Counted from the first letter of the stretch, positions 28,684 through 37,274 are shown. The stretch is 63,526 bases of DNA from an uncultured Clostridium sp. (GCA_958438515.1 CAUBRZ010000006.1:1-63526), one strand, 5' to 3'. Numbers and translations: made by a program. Notes: generated by a model not told the origin, from the letters alone.

Positions 28684-29304
28684 TTGAAAAGTGAGACTAA
28701 TTATATGGATAAGATAGAATTAGAAAAAATAAAAAAAGAATCATTAGAAGAGCATATTCCAATTATTATGGATGATACTTTAGAAGCAATTGAAAATTAT
28801 TTAAAAGAAGAAAGATTAGATAGAATCCTAGAAATAGGAACAGCTGTAGGATATTCTGCAATTTGCTTTACAGAATTTTTAAGTTCAAAAGGAATAATAG
28901 ATACAATTGAAAGAGAAGAACAAAGAGTTATTAAAGCTAAAGAGAATATCAAGAAAGCAAAAGTAGAAGAAAAAATAAATATTTATGAAGGGGATGCAGT
29001 AGAGATATTACCAACAATTAACGAAAAATATGATGTAATATTTATTGATGCAGCAAAAGGTAAATATCCATTTTTTCTAAAAGAATCATTAAGATTAATA
29101 AAACCAAGTGGAATTATTTTTGCTGATAACATTTTATATAAAGGTTATGTTATGAGTGATTATAATAAACATAAACAACGTACAGCTGTAAGAAATTTAA
29201 GGGAATACATAAAAGAAGTAAGTGAAAATCCAAATCTTGAAACTGAGATATTAGAAGTTGGAGATGGACTTGCTGTTAGTAAAATAAAAAACACTCACCC
29301 ATGA
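28684..29304 (+). CDS. SAM-dependent O-methyltransferase (YrrM/TrmR type)
   Basis: 206 aa class I methyltransferase of the O-methyltransferase family 3 group. SAM-binding motif I is ILEIGTAVGYSAICF (residues about 45-59), motif IV FIDAAKGKYPFF, then FADNILYKG. In Bacillus the yrrM product methylates the 5-hydroxyuridine of tRNA made by the U32 proteins YrrN/YrrO; here a U32 gene lies 2.1 kb downstream, separated by two inserted genes. TTG 28684 follows the typA stop directly; ATG 28705 is an alternative start. Confidence 0.85.
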   Translation: MKSETNYMDKIELEKIKKESLEEHIPIIMDDTLEAIENYLKEERLDRILEIGTAVGYSAICFTEFLSSKGIIDTIEREEQRVIKAKENIKKAKVEEKINIYEGDAVEILPTINEKYDVIFIDAAKGKYPFFLKESLRLIKPSGIIFADNILYKGYVMSDYNKHKQRTAVRNLREYIKEVSENPNLETEILEVGDGLAVSKIKNTHP

Positions 29305-29330
29305 AAGAACTTCTGGGTGAGTGAAATTTT
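29293..29330 (+). terminator. Terminator overlapping the methyltransferase stop codon
   Basis: ACTCACCCA / TGGGTGAGT arms followed by AAATTTTTT. It marks the left edge of the minus-strand Rel-like gene pair. Confidence 0.85.
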
Positions 29331-30182
29331 TTAGTAAGTTTTCTGACGTTTAAGAATTTCTAAAGAATTCTCAAGACCTATAAAATCAAAAATATCACCT
29401 GATTCAGAAATACCATATCCAGGAATATCCACTCTTGAACTATCAAAATTGATGGTTCTTTTATATTTGGTCTGCTTGTAAGTTAAATGATTAGCATCTC
29501 CACTTTCTGCATGTATATGCATGTCAAGAGTGCGAACCTGAACTTCGAAACATTCTCCTGAAGTAGTTCTAAAAATCATATGAATGGACTGGTATCCATT
29601 CTTTTTCGGGTTTAGAATATAATCTTTAACCCCGTACTGAAACTTTTCGGAAATACCGGATTTATCTGGTAAAATGATAGTTGGATGATCTTCCTTAGAA
29701 AAACTCTCGGTTTGACTAACAATATCTGCTTCACACAAAGTTAATCCTTTTTCTAAGTTATATTCAATTACCCTTTGGGCTACTGAATAACAAGTGTGGA
29801 TTAATTCTGGGGAATTTTTACCAAACAACAGAATCCTAAATCCAAATATATCTCTAATCAAATCGAGTGATTTGTTCTCAAAGAGTAATTTCTGAAATTT
29901 GTTTTCTGTGCTTATTACAGATTTTCGTCTACCAGTAATAAGAAAACGTAAATCAGGGTACTCTTCATCTATAAGAGAGTATAGTCCATTAAAGTTCCGT
30001 CGCATTTTTGATAAAAGTTTTTTGTTTGTTATCATCTTCCGATACTCTAGTACTTTAAAATAATGTGCATGATCTTGAATATCACCAGTTTGTTTGAGTA
30101 GCTGTTCATACTCCATTAAAACGTCAGGAATACTGTGAGCACTATAAAGTGCCGTTTGAAACAATGTTGATTGAGTAGTCAT
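29331..30182 (-). CDS. Small alarmone-synthetase-like protein (RelA/SpoT synthetase domain) A
   Basis: 283 aa with one RelA/SpoT synthetase domain and no hydrolase domain. GRRKSVISTENKFQK is the ATP-binding basic motif, RDIFGFRILLFG carries the conserved Asp, and KNGYQSIHMIF with FEVQVRTLDMHIHAE is the G-loop and catalytic Glu motif. Probably makes (p)ppGpp or a related pyrophosphorylated nucleotide. Base composition is less AT-rich than its neighbours, and it uses CGA and two in-frame CGG codons (30041-30039, 29999-29997) that must be read without a shift. This suggests foreign origin. Convergent to the methyltransferase. Confidence 0.75.
   Translation of the reverse strand: MTTQSTLFQTALYSAHSIPDVLMEYEQLLKQTGDIQDHAHYFKVLEYRKMITNKKLLSKMRRNFNGLYSLIDEEYPDLRFLITGRRKSVISTENKFQKLLFENKSLDLIRDIFGFRILLFGKNSPELIHTCYSVAQRVIEYNLEKGLTLCEADIVSQTESFSKEDHPTIILPDKSGISEKFQYGVKDYILNPKKNGYQSIHMIFRTTSGECFEVQVRTLDMHIHAESGDANHLTYKQTKYKRTINFDSSRVDIPGYGISESGDIFDFIGLENSLEILKRQKTY
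29997..29999 (-). other. In-frame CGG, not shift-compatible (SAS gene codon 62)
   Basis: Frame CGA CGG AAC inside KMRRNFNGLY. Skipping the C leads to a stop within about ten codons. Confidence 0.85.
30039..30041 (-). other. In-frame CGG, not shift-compatible (SAS gene codon 48)
   Basis: Frame TAT CGG AAG inside EYRKMITNKK. A +1 shift here would leave the conserved frame, so this CGG must be read as a normal codon or stalls the ribosome. Confidence 0.85.
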
Positions 30183-30203
30183 AATGACTCTCCTTTCTTA
30201 AAT

Positions 30204-30240
30204 TTTTTTTTATAAAGTAATATATATATATATATTATAC
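30204..30240 (-). promoter_or_regulatory. AT-repeat promoter region of the first SAS gene
   Basis: On the minus strand GGTATAAT followed by an (AT)n tract provides a TATAAT -10 element in front of gene A. The TA repeat is a short microsatellite. Confidence 0.5.
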
Positions 30241-30282
30241 CATAAATTTCTAAAAAGTAAAAGGGAATAGAGAAAATATGTT

Positions 30283-31299
30283 TTATCTCTCAATTACAGA
30301 GTGAATATCAGAATTATATAGTTGATCTTTAATAGAATTTAATTTAACATACTTTTGTAACATATTTAATTCATTTCTATAATATTCAAAACTTTTACCG
30401 TAATAATGATGAAATCTATAATTAAGAGGTACATCATATAATATGTAATTGCCATGAGAATCTTTAAAATTAGTTACTTCAATATATCTAGGAACCCTTA
30501 AAACAGATGTGTCATCAAAATATCTATGTTTATAGTTTCTGTGAGAAATAGCACTATTAGATTCTAATTTATCTTCAATATAACAAGTTCTAATTTGTGT
30601 TTCGAAAGTGCAATCTTTATTAGTTGTATCTTCTGAAACAATATGTAATGATTCATATCCACTTGATTTAGGATTAAGTATATAATCTTTACTTATATAA
30701 GGTAAATGAGAAATACCTTCTGAACCAATTACATGTACAGGTTTAATGGCAAAATCAGTTTTTTTCCTATATTCTTCTAGATATTTAGCAACATCATAAC
30801 TGGCTTGTTTTAGAACTTGAGCATTATCAGAACCATTTACTTCATAAATTACAATTCTTTGAGCAATTATATCATCAATAAGAAAGTTTTTATTATCTTT
30901 TATTCTATCATTTAGTTTCTTTTTATAACTTGGCTTAGATTTTATTCTAATTCTTGTATGTGTTACCATATCAGGAAATAGTTCGTTCAAAAATTTTTTT
31001 TCATTAGATATTTGATTTTTTATTTTATCTAAATATTCTAATTCATAAAGTTCGTAACGGTTATTTAAATATTCATATTGTGGATGATTTTTTAAATAAG
31101 ACAATTTATTTTCTTGTATTGGTATTTGAAAAACTAAATGTTTAAGTGAAGTTTCAGAATCTTTGAGTTTTAAATTAATATATTTTTTATCATCAGAAAT
31201 GAAAACCTCTACATTATCTGAGAAACTAGATAAATTCAGTCTTTCTATAAGAGAAAAAGGTTTTACTTCATATTGCAAAGATTTAGTAAAAGAATTCAT
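30283..31299 (-). CDS. RelA/SpoT synthetase-domain protein B
   Basis: 338 aa. The N-terminal 110 residues are unassigned. A synthetase-like domain follows: TRIRIKSKPSYKKKL (basic ATP motif, residues about 115-130), LIDDIIAQRIVIYEV (Asp motif), KDYILNPKSSGYESLHIV G-loop and FETQIRTCYIE (ExQxRT). A paralogue in layout of the gene next to it but with little identity. It has the local AT-rich composition and no CGG. Two different single-domain Rel-like proteins side by side recall toxic SAS or phage-defence loci, but I see no antitoxin. Function inferred. Confidence 0.7.
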   Translation of the reverse strand: MNSFTKSLQYEVKPFSLIERLNLSSFSDNVEVFISDDKKYINLKLKDSETSLKHLVFQIPIQENKLSYLKNHPQYEYLNNRYELYELEYLDKIKNQISNEKKFLNELFPDMVTHTRIRIKSKPSYKKKLNDRIKDNKNFLIDDIIAQRIVIYEVNGSDNAQVLKQASYDVAKYLEEYRKKTDFAIKPVHVIGSEGISHLPYISKDYILNPKSSGYESLHIVSEDTTNKDCTFETQIRTCYIEDKLESNSAISHRNYKHRYFDDTSVLRVPRYIEVTNFKDSHGNYILYDVPLNYRFHHYYGKSFEYYRNELNMLQKYVKLNSIKDQLYNSDIHSVIER

Positions 31300-31344
31300 T
31301 TTTTAATATATCTCCTTAAATATAAAGTTTACGTAAAATAAATA

Positions 31345-31373
31345 TTGACAATTCAAGATTGACCTTATATAAT
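31345..31373 (+). promoter_or_regulatory. Sigma-A promoter of the U32 gene
   Basis: TTGACA 31345-31350, 17-base spacer, TATAAT 31368-31373. Confidence 0.85.
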
Positions 31374-31427
31374 ATTTATGTAATAAGAAAATATTACTAA
31401 AATTTTATAAAAGACGGAGAATAAGAT

Positions 31428-32657
31428 ATGAAAGAAGTTGAATTATTAGCGCCAGCAGGTTCTTTTGAAAAAGCCAAAATAGCGTTTCTTTATGGAGCAG
31501 ATGCAGTATATGCAGGAACATCTTCACTATCTCTTAGAACTAGAGCAGATATGAGGGATAATGATTTGGAAGACACCATAAAATATGCACATAGTATTGG
31601 AAAAAAGGTATATGTTACATTAAACATTTTTGCATGGGATGAAAAATATGAAGAAATAATTCAGATGGCAAAAAAACTAGAAGAATTAAAACCAGATGGA
31701 ATTATAGCAGCAGATGGAGGAGTAATTGAAGTATTAAAAACATATGCACCAAGTGTAAAAATTAATGTGAGTACACAAGCAAATGTTGTAAGTATGCATG
31801 CAGCTAACTTCTGGTACAAAAATGGTGCAAGAAGAATGATAATGGCAAGAGAAATGAATAAAGAGCAATTAAAATATATAATGGAAAACAAACCAGAAGA
31901 TATGGAAATAGAAATATTTATACATGGAGCCATTTGTTTTGCTTATTCAGGAAGATGTTTTTTAAGTGATTTTTTATCAGGTAGAAGTGCTAATTTAGGT
32001 GATTGTGCACAAAGTTGTAGATGGTCATATAACTTATATGCTGAAGAGAAAAATAACCCAAAAGAACTTATGCCAATTGAAATAAATGAATATGGAACAA
32101 GTATATTTTCTTCTAAAGATTTATGTTTGATAAGAGAAATTCCAGAGATTATAGATATGGGAATTGATAGTTTAAAAATAGAAGGAAGATTAAAGACAGA
32201 ATATTATTTAGCAAGTGTTATAAACAGTTATAGAAATGCAATTGATGATTATAAAAAAGATCCTGAAAATTATGATTATACAAAATACTTAAAAGAATTA
32301 GAAAAAGTAAAAACAAGAGGATTAACAACATTTTATTTTAATGATAGAAATAATCAAGATATACAAGAATATAGTGGAAAACAATATAATGAAAATTATG
32401 AATTTGGTGGTAAAGTAGTAGAATATAATAAAGAAATATCAACAATAGAAATTAGAAATAAATTATTAGTTGGAGATACATTAGAAATTATTGTACCAAA
32501 TAAGATAGAACCAGTACAATTTACAATAGAAAAATTATATGATGTTGATACAGGAGAAGAAATAAGAGAAATAAGCCCTGGAGTTAAAGGTCAAAAGGTA
32601 AAAATTAAATTACCAATAGAATGTAAAAAAGATTGGATAATAAGAAGAAAAAAATAA
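31428..32657 (+). CDS. U32 family peptidase / tRNA hydroxylation protein (TrhP/YrrO-like)
   Basis: 409 aa. ELLAPAGSFEKAKIAFLYGADAVY opens the TIM-barrel (read as ELLAPAGSFEKAK and LYGADAVYAG). The U32 signature is seen in IEIFIHGAICFAYSGRCFLS followed by SRSANLGDCAQSCRW type Cys residues; these bind an Fe-S cluster in TrhP. Members hydroxylate U34 of tRNA using prephenate, upstream of the YrrM-type methyltransferase. Synteny with the methyltransferase gene at 28684 is broken by the two Rel-like genes. Ribosome binding site GGAG. Confidence 0.88.
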   Translation: MKEVELLAPAGSFEKAKIAFLYGADAVYAGTSSLSLRTRADMRDNDLEDTIKYAHSIGKKVYVTLNIFAWDEKYEEIIQMAKKLEELKPDGIIAADGGVIEVLKTYAPSVKINVSTQANVVSMHAANFWYKNGARRMIMAREMNKEQLKYIMENKPEDMEIEIFIHGAICFAYSGRCFLSDFLSGRSANLGDCAQSCRWSYNLYAEEKNNPKELMPIEINEYGTSIFSSKDLCLIREIPEIIDMGIDSLKIEGRLKTEYYLASVINSYRNAIDDYKKDPENYDYTKYLKELEKVKTRGLTTFYFNDRNNQDIQEYSGKQYNENYEFGGKVVEYNKEISTIEIRNKLLVGDTLEIIVPNKIEPVQFTIEKLYDVDTGEEIREISPGVKGQKVKIKLPIECKKDWIIRRKK

Positions 32658-32667
32658 AATATAAAGA

Positions 32668-32699
32668 AGTGTCTATATGTTAATATATAGGCACTTTTA
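32668..32699. terminator. Bidirectional terminator between U32 and DUF368 genes
   Basis: AAGTGTCTATAT / ATATATAGGCACTT arms followed by TTT on the plus strand. The true end of the DUF368 gene (32697) reaches into it. Confidence 0.75.
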
Positions 32700-33489
32700 A
32701 ACTTTTAATAAATTAAATAAGTAAAAACCAAGCAAAATACATAAAAGAGAGATTAGTCCGATTTAAATCGAAAGAAACATCTGGAAATAGAACTAATATA
32801 GATCCAAGTGTAAATCCAATAATTGCATAAAATGTTTGAGCATAAAATTTATTTAATAAAAATTTTGTGATTTTCATAAAAAATATACAGCCTAAAAAAA
32901 GTCCAATTCCCATTGGGATAAGAACAGGAAAGTTTAAATAAGAAACTGATACTAAATAAGTATTATATACTCCCATAAGCATAAGAATAATTGTACTACT
33001 AACTCCTGGTACAACAACACCAACTGACATTACAAAACCAGACAAAATAAGATAAATAAAACTAAATTCTGAATTAGTAGTAATTGATATATTTTGTTCT
33101 AAAAAAACAGAAAGTACTCCAATTATAAATGCCATAAGTGTATAAAACAAATAATAAGGGTTAAATTGCTCTTTATTATTTGTTTGTTTTATCAAAGTTG
33201 GGATACCACCTAAAATAAGACCAATAAAAATAGATTTTGTTTGGACAGGAAATTTAAAAAATAAGTAATTTAAAATATTACTAAATAATAAAATTCCAAT
33301 ACCTATTCCTATAAAAATAGGAAACAAAAAATTAAAATTGCGTTTAATATCTTTAAAAAAATTCAAAATACTATCTAAAAGTTTCTCATAAATTCCAAAT
33401 ATTACACAAAGGACACCACTGCTAATACCAGGTAATATAGCGCCACTGCCTATTGCAATACCTTTTAAACAATTAAATAAAAAAGACAT
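32697..33489 (-). CDS. DUF368 membrane protein, +1 shift at CGG 32760
   Basis: 263 aa polytopic membrane protein after the shift. N-terminal GIAIGSGAILPGISSGVLCVIFGIY (read as GIAIGSGAILPGISSG) and the internal GVVVPGVSSTIILMLMGVY repeat are DUF368 hallmarks; members act in polyprenyl-phosphate flipping in some bacteria. Frame 0 reads CGG 32760-32758 and ends with a polar tail. Skipping the C replaces it with GLISLLCILLGFYLFNLLKV, a proper last membrane helix. This site would be missed by annotation because frame 0 stays open for 15 codons. AGAGGTG ribosome binding site. Confidence 0.85.
32758..32760 (-). other. CGG +1 shift site in the DUF368 gene
   Basis: Minus-strand frame: TTA AAT CGG ACT. 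Dropping the C gives AAT GGA CTA ATC (N G L I) and the terminal helix. The only shift site of the twelve on the minus strand. Confidence 0.8.
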
Positions 33490-33628
33490 AATTCACCTCT
33501 ATTTAAAATTTATGAACAAAATAGAAAAAAATTCTAATAATTAAAAAACAAAATAATTTTATGGGGCCATGCACTTTTATTTTTTAAGTACATATAATTG
33601 CAATATCAAGAAAAATGGAGGTGCATTT

Positions 33629-34341
33629 ATGATTGGAGCACTTTGTATGACAGGAATTTGTGGCTTTATAGGATTTTTAAAATCTGCTGTGTTTGTTACT
33701 CGGGTATATTCAGGGAGGGAATCTATTTCCAGAACCTTTAACACAAGAAGAAGAAAAAAATTGTCTAGAACAAATGGCAAAAGGAGATGAAGAAGCAAGA
33801 AATCTTCTAATAGAAAGAAATTTAAGATTAGTAGCACATGTTGCTAAAAAATATAGTACAGCTAAAGTGGAGCAAGAAGACTTAATATCAATAGGAACAA
33901 TAGGCTTGATTAAAGGAATTAATAGCTTTAATTTAGAAAAAGGAGTAAAATTATCTACATATGTTTCTAGATGTGTAGAAAATGAGATTTTGATGCACTT
34001 AAGAGCTACAAAAAAACTAGGAGCAGAGGTGTATTTGAATGAACCAATTGGAAAAGATAAAGACGATAATGTTGTAACACTTCAAGAAGTTTTAGAAAAT
34101 AATGAAAGAAACATTGAAGAAGAAGTAGATATAAAAATGAAAATTAAACTACTTTATGAGAAAATGAAAGATATATTAAAAGATAGAGAAAAAACCATTC
34201 TAGAACTTCGTTTTGGTCTTCGGTGGGCATAAACCTAAAACACAAAATGAAATTGCAAAAATGATGGGAATATCACGTTCTTATGTATCAAGAATCGAAA
34301 CAAAGGCAATTGGAAAACTAGCAAAAGAAATAAAAGAATAG
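33629..34341 (+). CDS. sigK: Sporulation sigma factor SigK, needs two +1 shifts
   Basis: With shifts at CGG 33701 and CGG 34221 this is a 236-aa sigma-70 factor. A short hydrophobic pro-segment (FLKSAVFVTGYIQGG) leads into NLFPEPLTQEEE, then region 2 (NLRLVAHVAKKYS, EQEDLISIGTIGLIKGI) and region 4 (LELRFGLGGHKPKTQNEIA, GISRSYVSRIE). Layout and motifs fit SigK, the late mother-cell factor, more than SigE. Frame 0 alone gives fragments: the first lacks all sigma regions, the second lacks region 4.2. ATG 33629 has GGAGG upstream. Both breaks are the same CGG type; no skin-like element is present. Confidence 0.88.
33701..33703 (+). other. CGG +1 shift site 1 in sigK
   Basis: Frame: GTT ACT CGG GTA. 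Dropping the C gives ACT GGG TAT ATT (T G Y I), joining the pro-segment to the sigma domains. Confidence 0.88.
34221..34223 (+). other. CGG +1 shift site 2 in sigK
   Basis: Frame: GGT CTT CGG TGG. Dropping the C gives GGT CTT GGT GGG CAT, restoring the LRFGLGG start of region 4.2. Frame 0 stops two codons later. Confidence 0.92.
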
Positions 34342-34371
34342 TAAGAGATTATTTTGTAGATGTACAAATAA

Positions 34372-34402
34372 AAAAGGATATCTAAAATGATATCTTTTTT
34401 TG
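34372..34402 (+). terminator. Terminator after sigK
   Basis: AAAAGGATATC / GATATCTTTTTTT with a six-base loop. Confidence 0.85.
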
Positions 34403-34512
34403 TATTATAAGAAATAAAGACCTAATTAAAAAATAATTATCTAAAGTTATTGTTTTTTTGTGATTATTTTTATATAATGTAAAATGTTAAGTAGAATCAG
34501 GAGGTTTTAATA

Positions 34513-36285
34513 ATGAAATTTAATAATGAAATTTATAAAATACATGAAGTTAATAATTTCAGAGATATTATAAAAGCTACGGTTGAAAAATATCCAGATA
34601 ATGTAGCATATAAATTTAAGAAAAATTTTAAAAAAGATGATGAATGTGTTGTAGAAAAAAAATATAAAGAAATCAAAATGGAAATAGAGGGATTTTCAAC
34701 AGCATTATTAAATCTAGGATTGGAAAATAAAAAAGTTATTCTTATAGGAAATAATAGATATGAATGGTGTGTTAGTTATTTAGCTGTAACTACAGGAAAT
34801 ATGGTTATTGTGCCTTTAGATAAAGCATTACCTGATGGGGAAATTAAAAATTTAATTGAGACAAGTAAGGCAGATGCAGTAATTTATGAAAATAAATATG
34901 CAGATATATTTAACAAATTAAAAGAATCTAAATCTACTACAATAAAAAATTTCATTAATATGGATTTGGAAAAAGAAGAAAAAGGAATTTTTTCTTTTAG
35001 ACAGTTAGTTGAACAAGGAATAAAGTTAATTGAAAATGGAAATGAAGAATATAATAAAATTAAATTAGATGACGATAAAATGAGTATTTTATTATTTACA
35101 TCTGGAACTACATCTCAACCAAAAGGTGTAATGTTATCACAAAAAAATATATGTTCAAATGTAATGGGTATGGCAAAAATGTCAAAAATGTATTCTGATG
35201 ATGTTCTACTTTCATTTTTACCATTACACCATACTTTCGAATGTACAATAACATTTTTATATGGATTTTATAGTGGGGTTACCATTGCATTTTGTGATGG
35301 TTTGAAATATATAGCTAAAAATTTAGAAGAATACAAAGTAAGTGTTATTGTAGCTGTTCCTTTAGTATTAGAAACTATGTACAAAAAAATAGAAAATGGA
35401 ATTGAAAAATCTGGAAAAGCAAAAACAGTAAAAGTAATGGGATCTATATCAAACTTCTTGTATAAATATTTACATATTGACATTAGAAGAAAGATATTTA
35501 AATCTGTATTAGATCAGCTAGGTGGTCATGTAAGGATTTTATATTTTGGTGCTGCAGCTATGAGCAAACCAGTAATAGATGGATATAATACTTTTGGTAT
35601 AGCGTCTGTTCAAGGATATGGATTGACAGAAACATCTCCATTAATTGCGGCTGAAACAGATAAGAACAAAAAGCCTGGAAGTGTTGGAAGAAATCCTTAC
35701 AATGTACAAATTAAAATAGTAGATGAAAATGATGATGAGATAAAAAATGTAGGATTAGAGCATGTAGGAGAAATAGTTGCAAAAGGACCAAATGTAATGA
35801 TAGGCTATTATGAAAATGAAGAAGCAACAAAACAAGTACTTAAAGATGGTTGGTTTCACACAGGAGATTTAGGATATTTTGATAAAGATGGTTATTTGTT
35901 TATTACAGGAAGAAAAAAAGAAGTAATAGTGCTAAAAAACGGAGAAAATGTATATCCATCAGATATAGAGTTTTTAGTAAATGAATTATCATATGTCCAA
36001 GAAAGTATTTTGTTTCCTAAGAAGAATAGTAAAAATGAAATTGCACTTGGAATAAAAATTGTATATGACCAAGACTTAGTTAAGGAAACCTTTGGAGACA
36101 AGACAGAAAAAGAATATGAAAAACTTATATGGAAAGACATTAAGGAGATAAATAAGAAATTACCAGTATTTAAGAAAATAAAAGAATTAATAATTACAAC
36201 AGAACCTTTAGAAAAAACAACAACTCAAAAAATAAAGAGGTTTAAAGAACTTGAAAAAATAAATAAACTATTAGAAAATAAATAA
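34513..36285 (+). CDS. AMP-forming long-chain acyl-CoA synthetase
   Basis: 590 aa ANL-superfamily ligase. LLFTSGTTSQPKGVMLS is the P-loop, QGYGLTETSP the substrate motif, GWFHTGDLGYFD the hinge region and GRKKEVIVLKNGENVYP the C-terminal domain opener; the late catalytic Lys is in EKTTTQKIKR. Activates a fatty acid with ATP and CoA. Monocistronic: terminators on both sides. Ribosome binding site AGGAGG. Confidence 0.92.
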   Translation: MKFNNEIYKIHEVNNFRDIIKATVEKYPDNVAYKFKKNFKKDDECVVEKKYKEIKMEIEGFSTALLNLGLENKKVILIGNNRYEWCVSYLAVTTGNMVIVPLDKALPDGEIKNLIETSKADAVIYENKYADIFNKLKESKSTTIKNFINMDLEKEEKGIFSFRQLVEQGIKLIENGNEEYNKIKLDDDKMSILLFTSGTTSQPKGVMLSQKNICSNVMGMAKMSKMYSDDVLLSFLPLHHTFECTITFLYGFYSGVTIAFCDGLKYIAKNLEEYKVSVIVAVPLVLETMYKKIENGIEKSGKAKTVKVMGSISNFLYKYLHIDIRRKIFKSVLDQLGGHVRILYFGAAAMSKPVIDGYNTFGIASVQGYGLTETSPLIAAETDKNKKPGSVGRNPYNVQIKIVDENDDEIKNVGLEHVGEIVAKGPNVMIGYYENEEATKQVLKDGWFHTGDLGYFDKDGYLFITGRKKEVIVLKNGENVYPSDIEFLVNELSYVQESILFPKKNSKNEIALGIKIVYDQDLVKETFGDKTEKEYEKLIWKDIKEINKKLPVFKKIKELIITTEPLEKTTTQKIKRFKELEKINKLLENK

Positions 36286-36306
36286 TATTCATGTATAAAA
36301 TAGAAA

Positions 36307-36337
36307 GGTAAGCAAAGATAATATGCTTACTTTTTTT
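36307..36337 (+). terminator. Terminator after the acyl-CoA synthetase gene
   Basis: GTAAGCA / TGCTTAC arms and TTTTTTT. Confidence 0.88.
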
Positions 36338-36355
36338 ATATATTAATTCCAAAAA

Positions 36356-36384
36356 TTGACAGATTACATAATATGGATTATAAT
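36356..36384 (+). promoter_or_regulatory. Sigma-A promoter of the SleB-like gene
   Basis: TTGACA 36356-36361, 17-base spacer, TATAAT 36379-36384: a near-perfect vegetative promoter. Confidence 0.9.
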
Positions 36385-36390
36385 AATACT

Positions 36391-36410
36391 AATGGTATAA
36401 ATATACCATT
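36391..36410 (+). promoter_or_regulatory. Perfect palindrome, operator-like
   Basis: AATGGTAT-AAAT-ATACCATT has 8-bp perfect arms just downstream of the -10 box, at the expected transcription start. A dimeric repressor could bind it; which one is unknown. Confidence 0.6.
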
Positions 36411-36449
36411 TAATAGTTTTACTATTAAAAAATACATAAGGAGGAAAAA

Positions 36450-37205
36450 ATGTTAAGAACCTATCGACGGAAGGGAGTAAAGCTTGTTGGAATGTTAGGA
36501 ATATGTATTACAATAATTGTTCCACCTGGAGTGAATTTTAAAGCTTATCATGAAGAAACAATTGTGTATAATTATTCTACAAGTATCAAAAATAATTCTG
36601 GATCAGAGTTACTTTCTTCTAGTAAAATATTAGAAGAAAAGGTGCTCATAAAAAAAGAGCAGAAGAAAGAAGAAATGCTCAAAAAAGAGCAAGAAAAAAA
36701 ACAAGGCATTATAACTATACATGGTTATAAATACCAAATGCAACCAGGAGAATTGGATTTGCTAAAAAAGGTTATATATGCTGAAGCAAGAGGTCTTTCA
36801 AAAGAAGACCAAGTAGCTAGTACAGAAGTGATTTTAAATAGAGTTGTTTATAATAAGAAAACGATTAGCGAAATTATCAGACAAAAAGGACAATTTAGTT
36901 GTGTTGGATCTGATGGAAATGTTTATACTGGTTTAGAACCTGATTTAGTACTAGTTACCAATGAATTAGTAACTGAAGAGGTGTCAGAGTCAGTCGAAAA
37001 AGCAGTCTTTTCAGAAGAAGATATTACAGAACAACTACTTACAAATGAAGCAATTGCTCAAGGACTGGATCCAGAAGTATATGCTAAAGGAGGAGCTTTA
37101 TATTTCTTTGAAAAAAATACAACAGCAGTAAAGGCAAAATTAAAAATAAGAGTCAAAGGTGACTTAACAAACAATGGACACACATATTATAGAGTGTGGG
37201 ATTAG
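36450..37205 (+). CDS. SleB/CwlJ-type cell wall hydrolase
   Basis: 251 aa secreted hydrolase. The N-terminal signal/anchor helix is at residues about 10-30 (LVGMLGICITIIVPPG), a charged linker follows, then the Hydrolase_2 domain with VIYAEARGLSKEDQVASTEV (catalytic Glu in YAEARG) and ILNRVVYNKKTISEIIRQKG, QFSCVGSD. A peptidoglycan lytic enzyme; SleB relatives degrade spore cortex, but the sigma-A promoter suggests vegetative use. Codon 7 is an in-frame CGG (36468-36470); a shift there would end translation after nine residues, so expression may depend on how CGG is read. AAGGAGG ribosome binding site fixes the start. Confidence 0.85.
   Translation: MLRTYRRKGVKLVGMLGICITIIVPPGVNFKAYHEETIVYNYSTSIKNNSGSELLSSSKILEEKVLIKKEQKKEEMLKKEQEKKQGIITIHGYKYQMQPGELDLLKKVIYAEARGLSKEDQVASTEVILNRVVYNKKTISEIIRQKGQFSCVGSDGNVYTGLEPDLVLVTNELVTEEVSESVEKAVFSEEDITEQLLTNEAIAQGLDPEVYAKGGALYFFEKNTTAVKAKLKIRVKGDLTNNGHTYYRVWD
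36468..36470 (+). other. In-frame CGG at codon 7 of the SleB-like gene
   Basis: Frame TAT CGA CGG AAG. Reading straight gives the signal peptide; skipping the C gives GGA AGG GAG TAA, a stop. Opposite outcome to the twelve conserved-gene sites. Confidence 0.85.
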
Positions 37206-37214
37206 TTTTTTTCT

Positions 37215-37250
37215 AAAAAGGAAGTTCAATTTATATTGAATTCCTTTTTT
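37215..37250 (+). terminator. Terminator after the SleB-like gene
   Basis: AAAAAGGAAGTTCAAT / ATTGAATTCCTTTTTT with a four-base loop. Confidence 0.9.
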
Positions 37251-37274
37251 AAATTGTATTTTTATTTTAAAAAA

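Noticed and set aside
33629..34341. sigK interruption by a skin-like element
   Set aside because: No intervening DNA is present; both breaks are one-base CGG sites.
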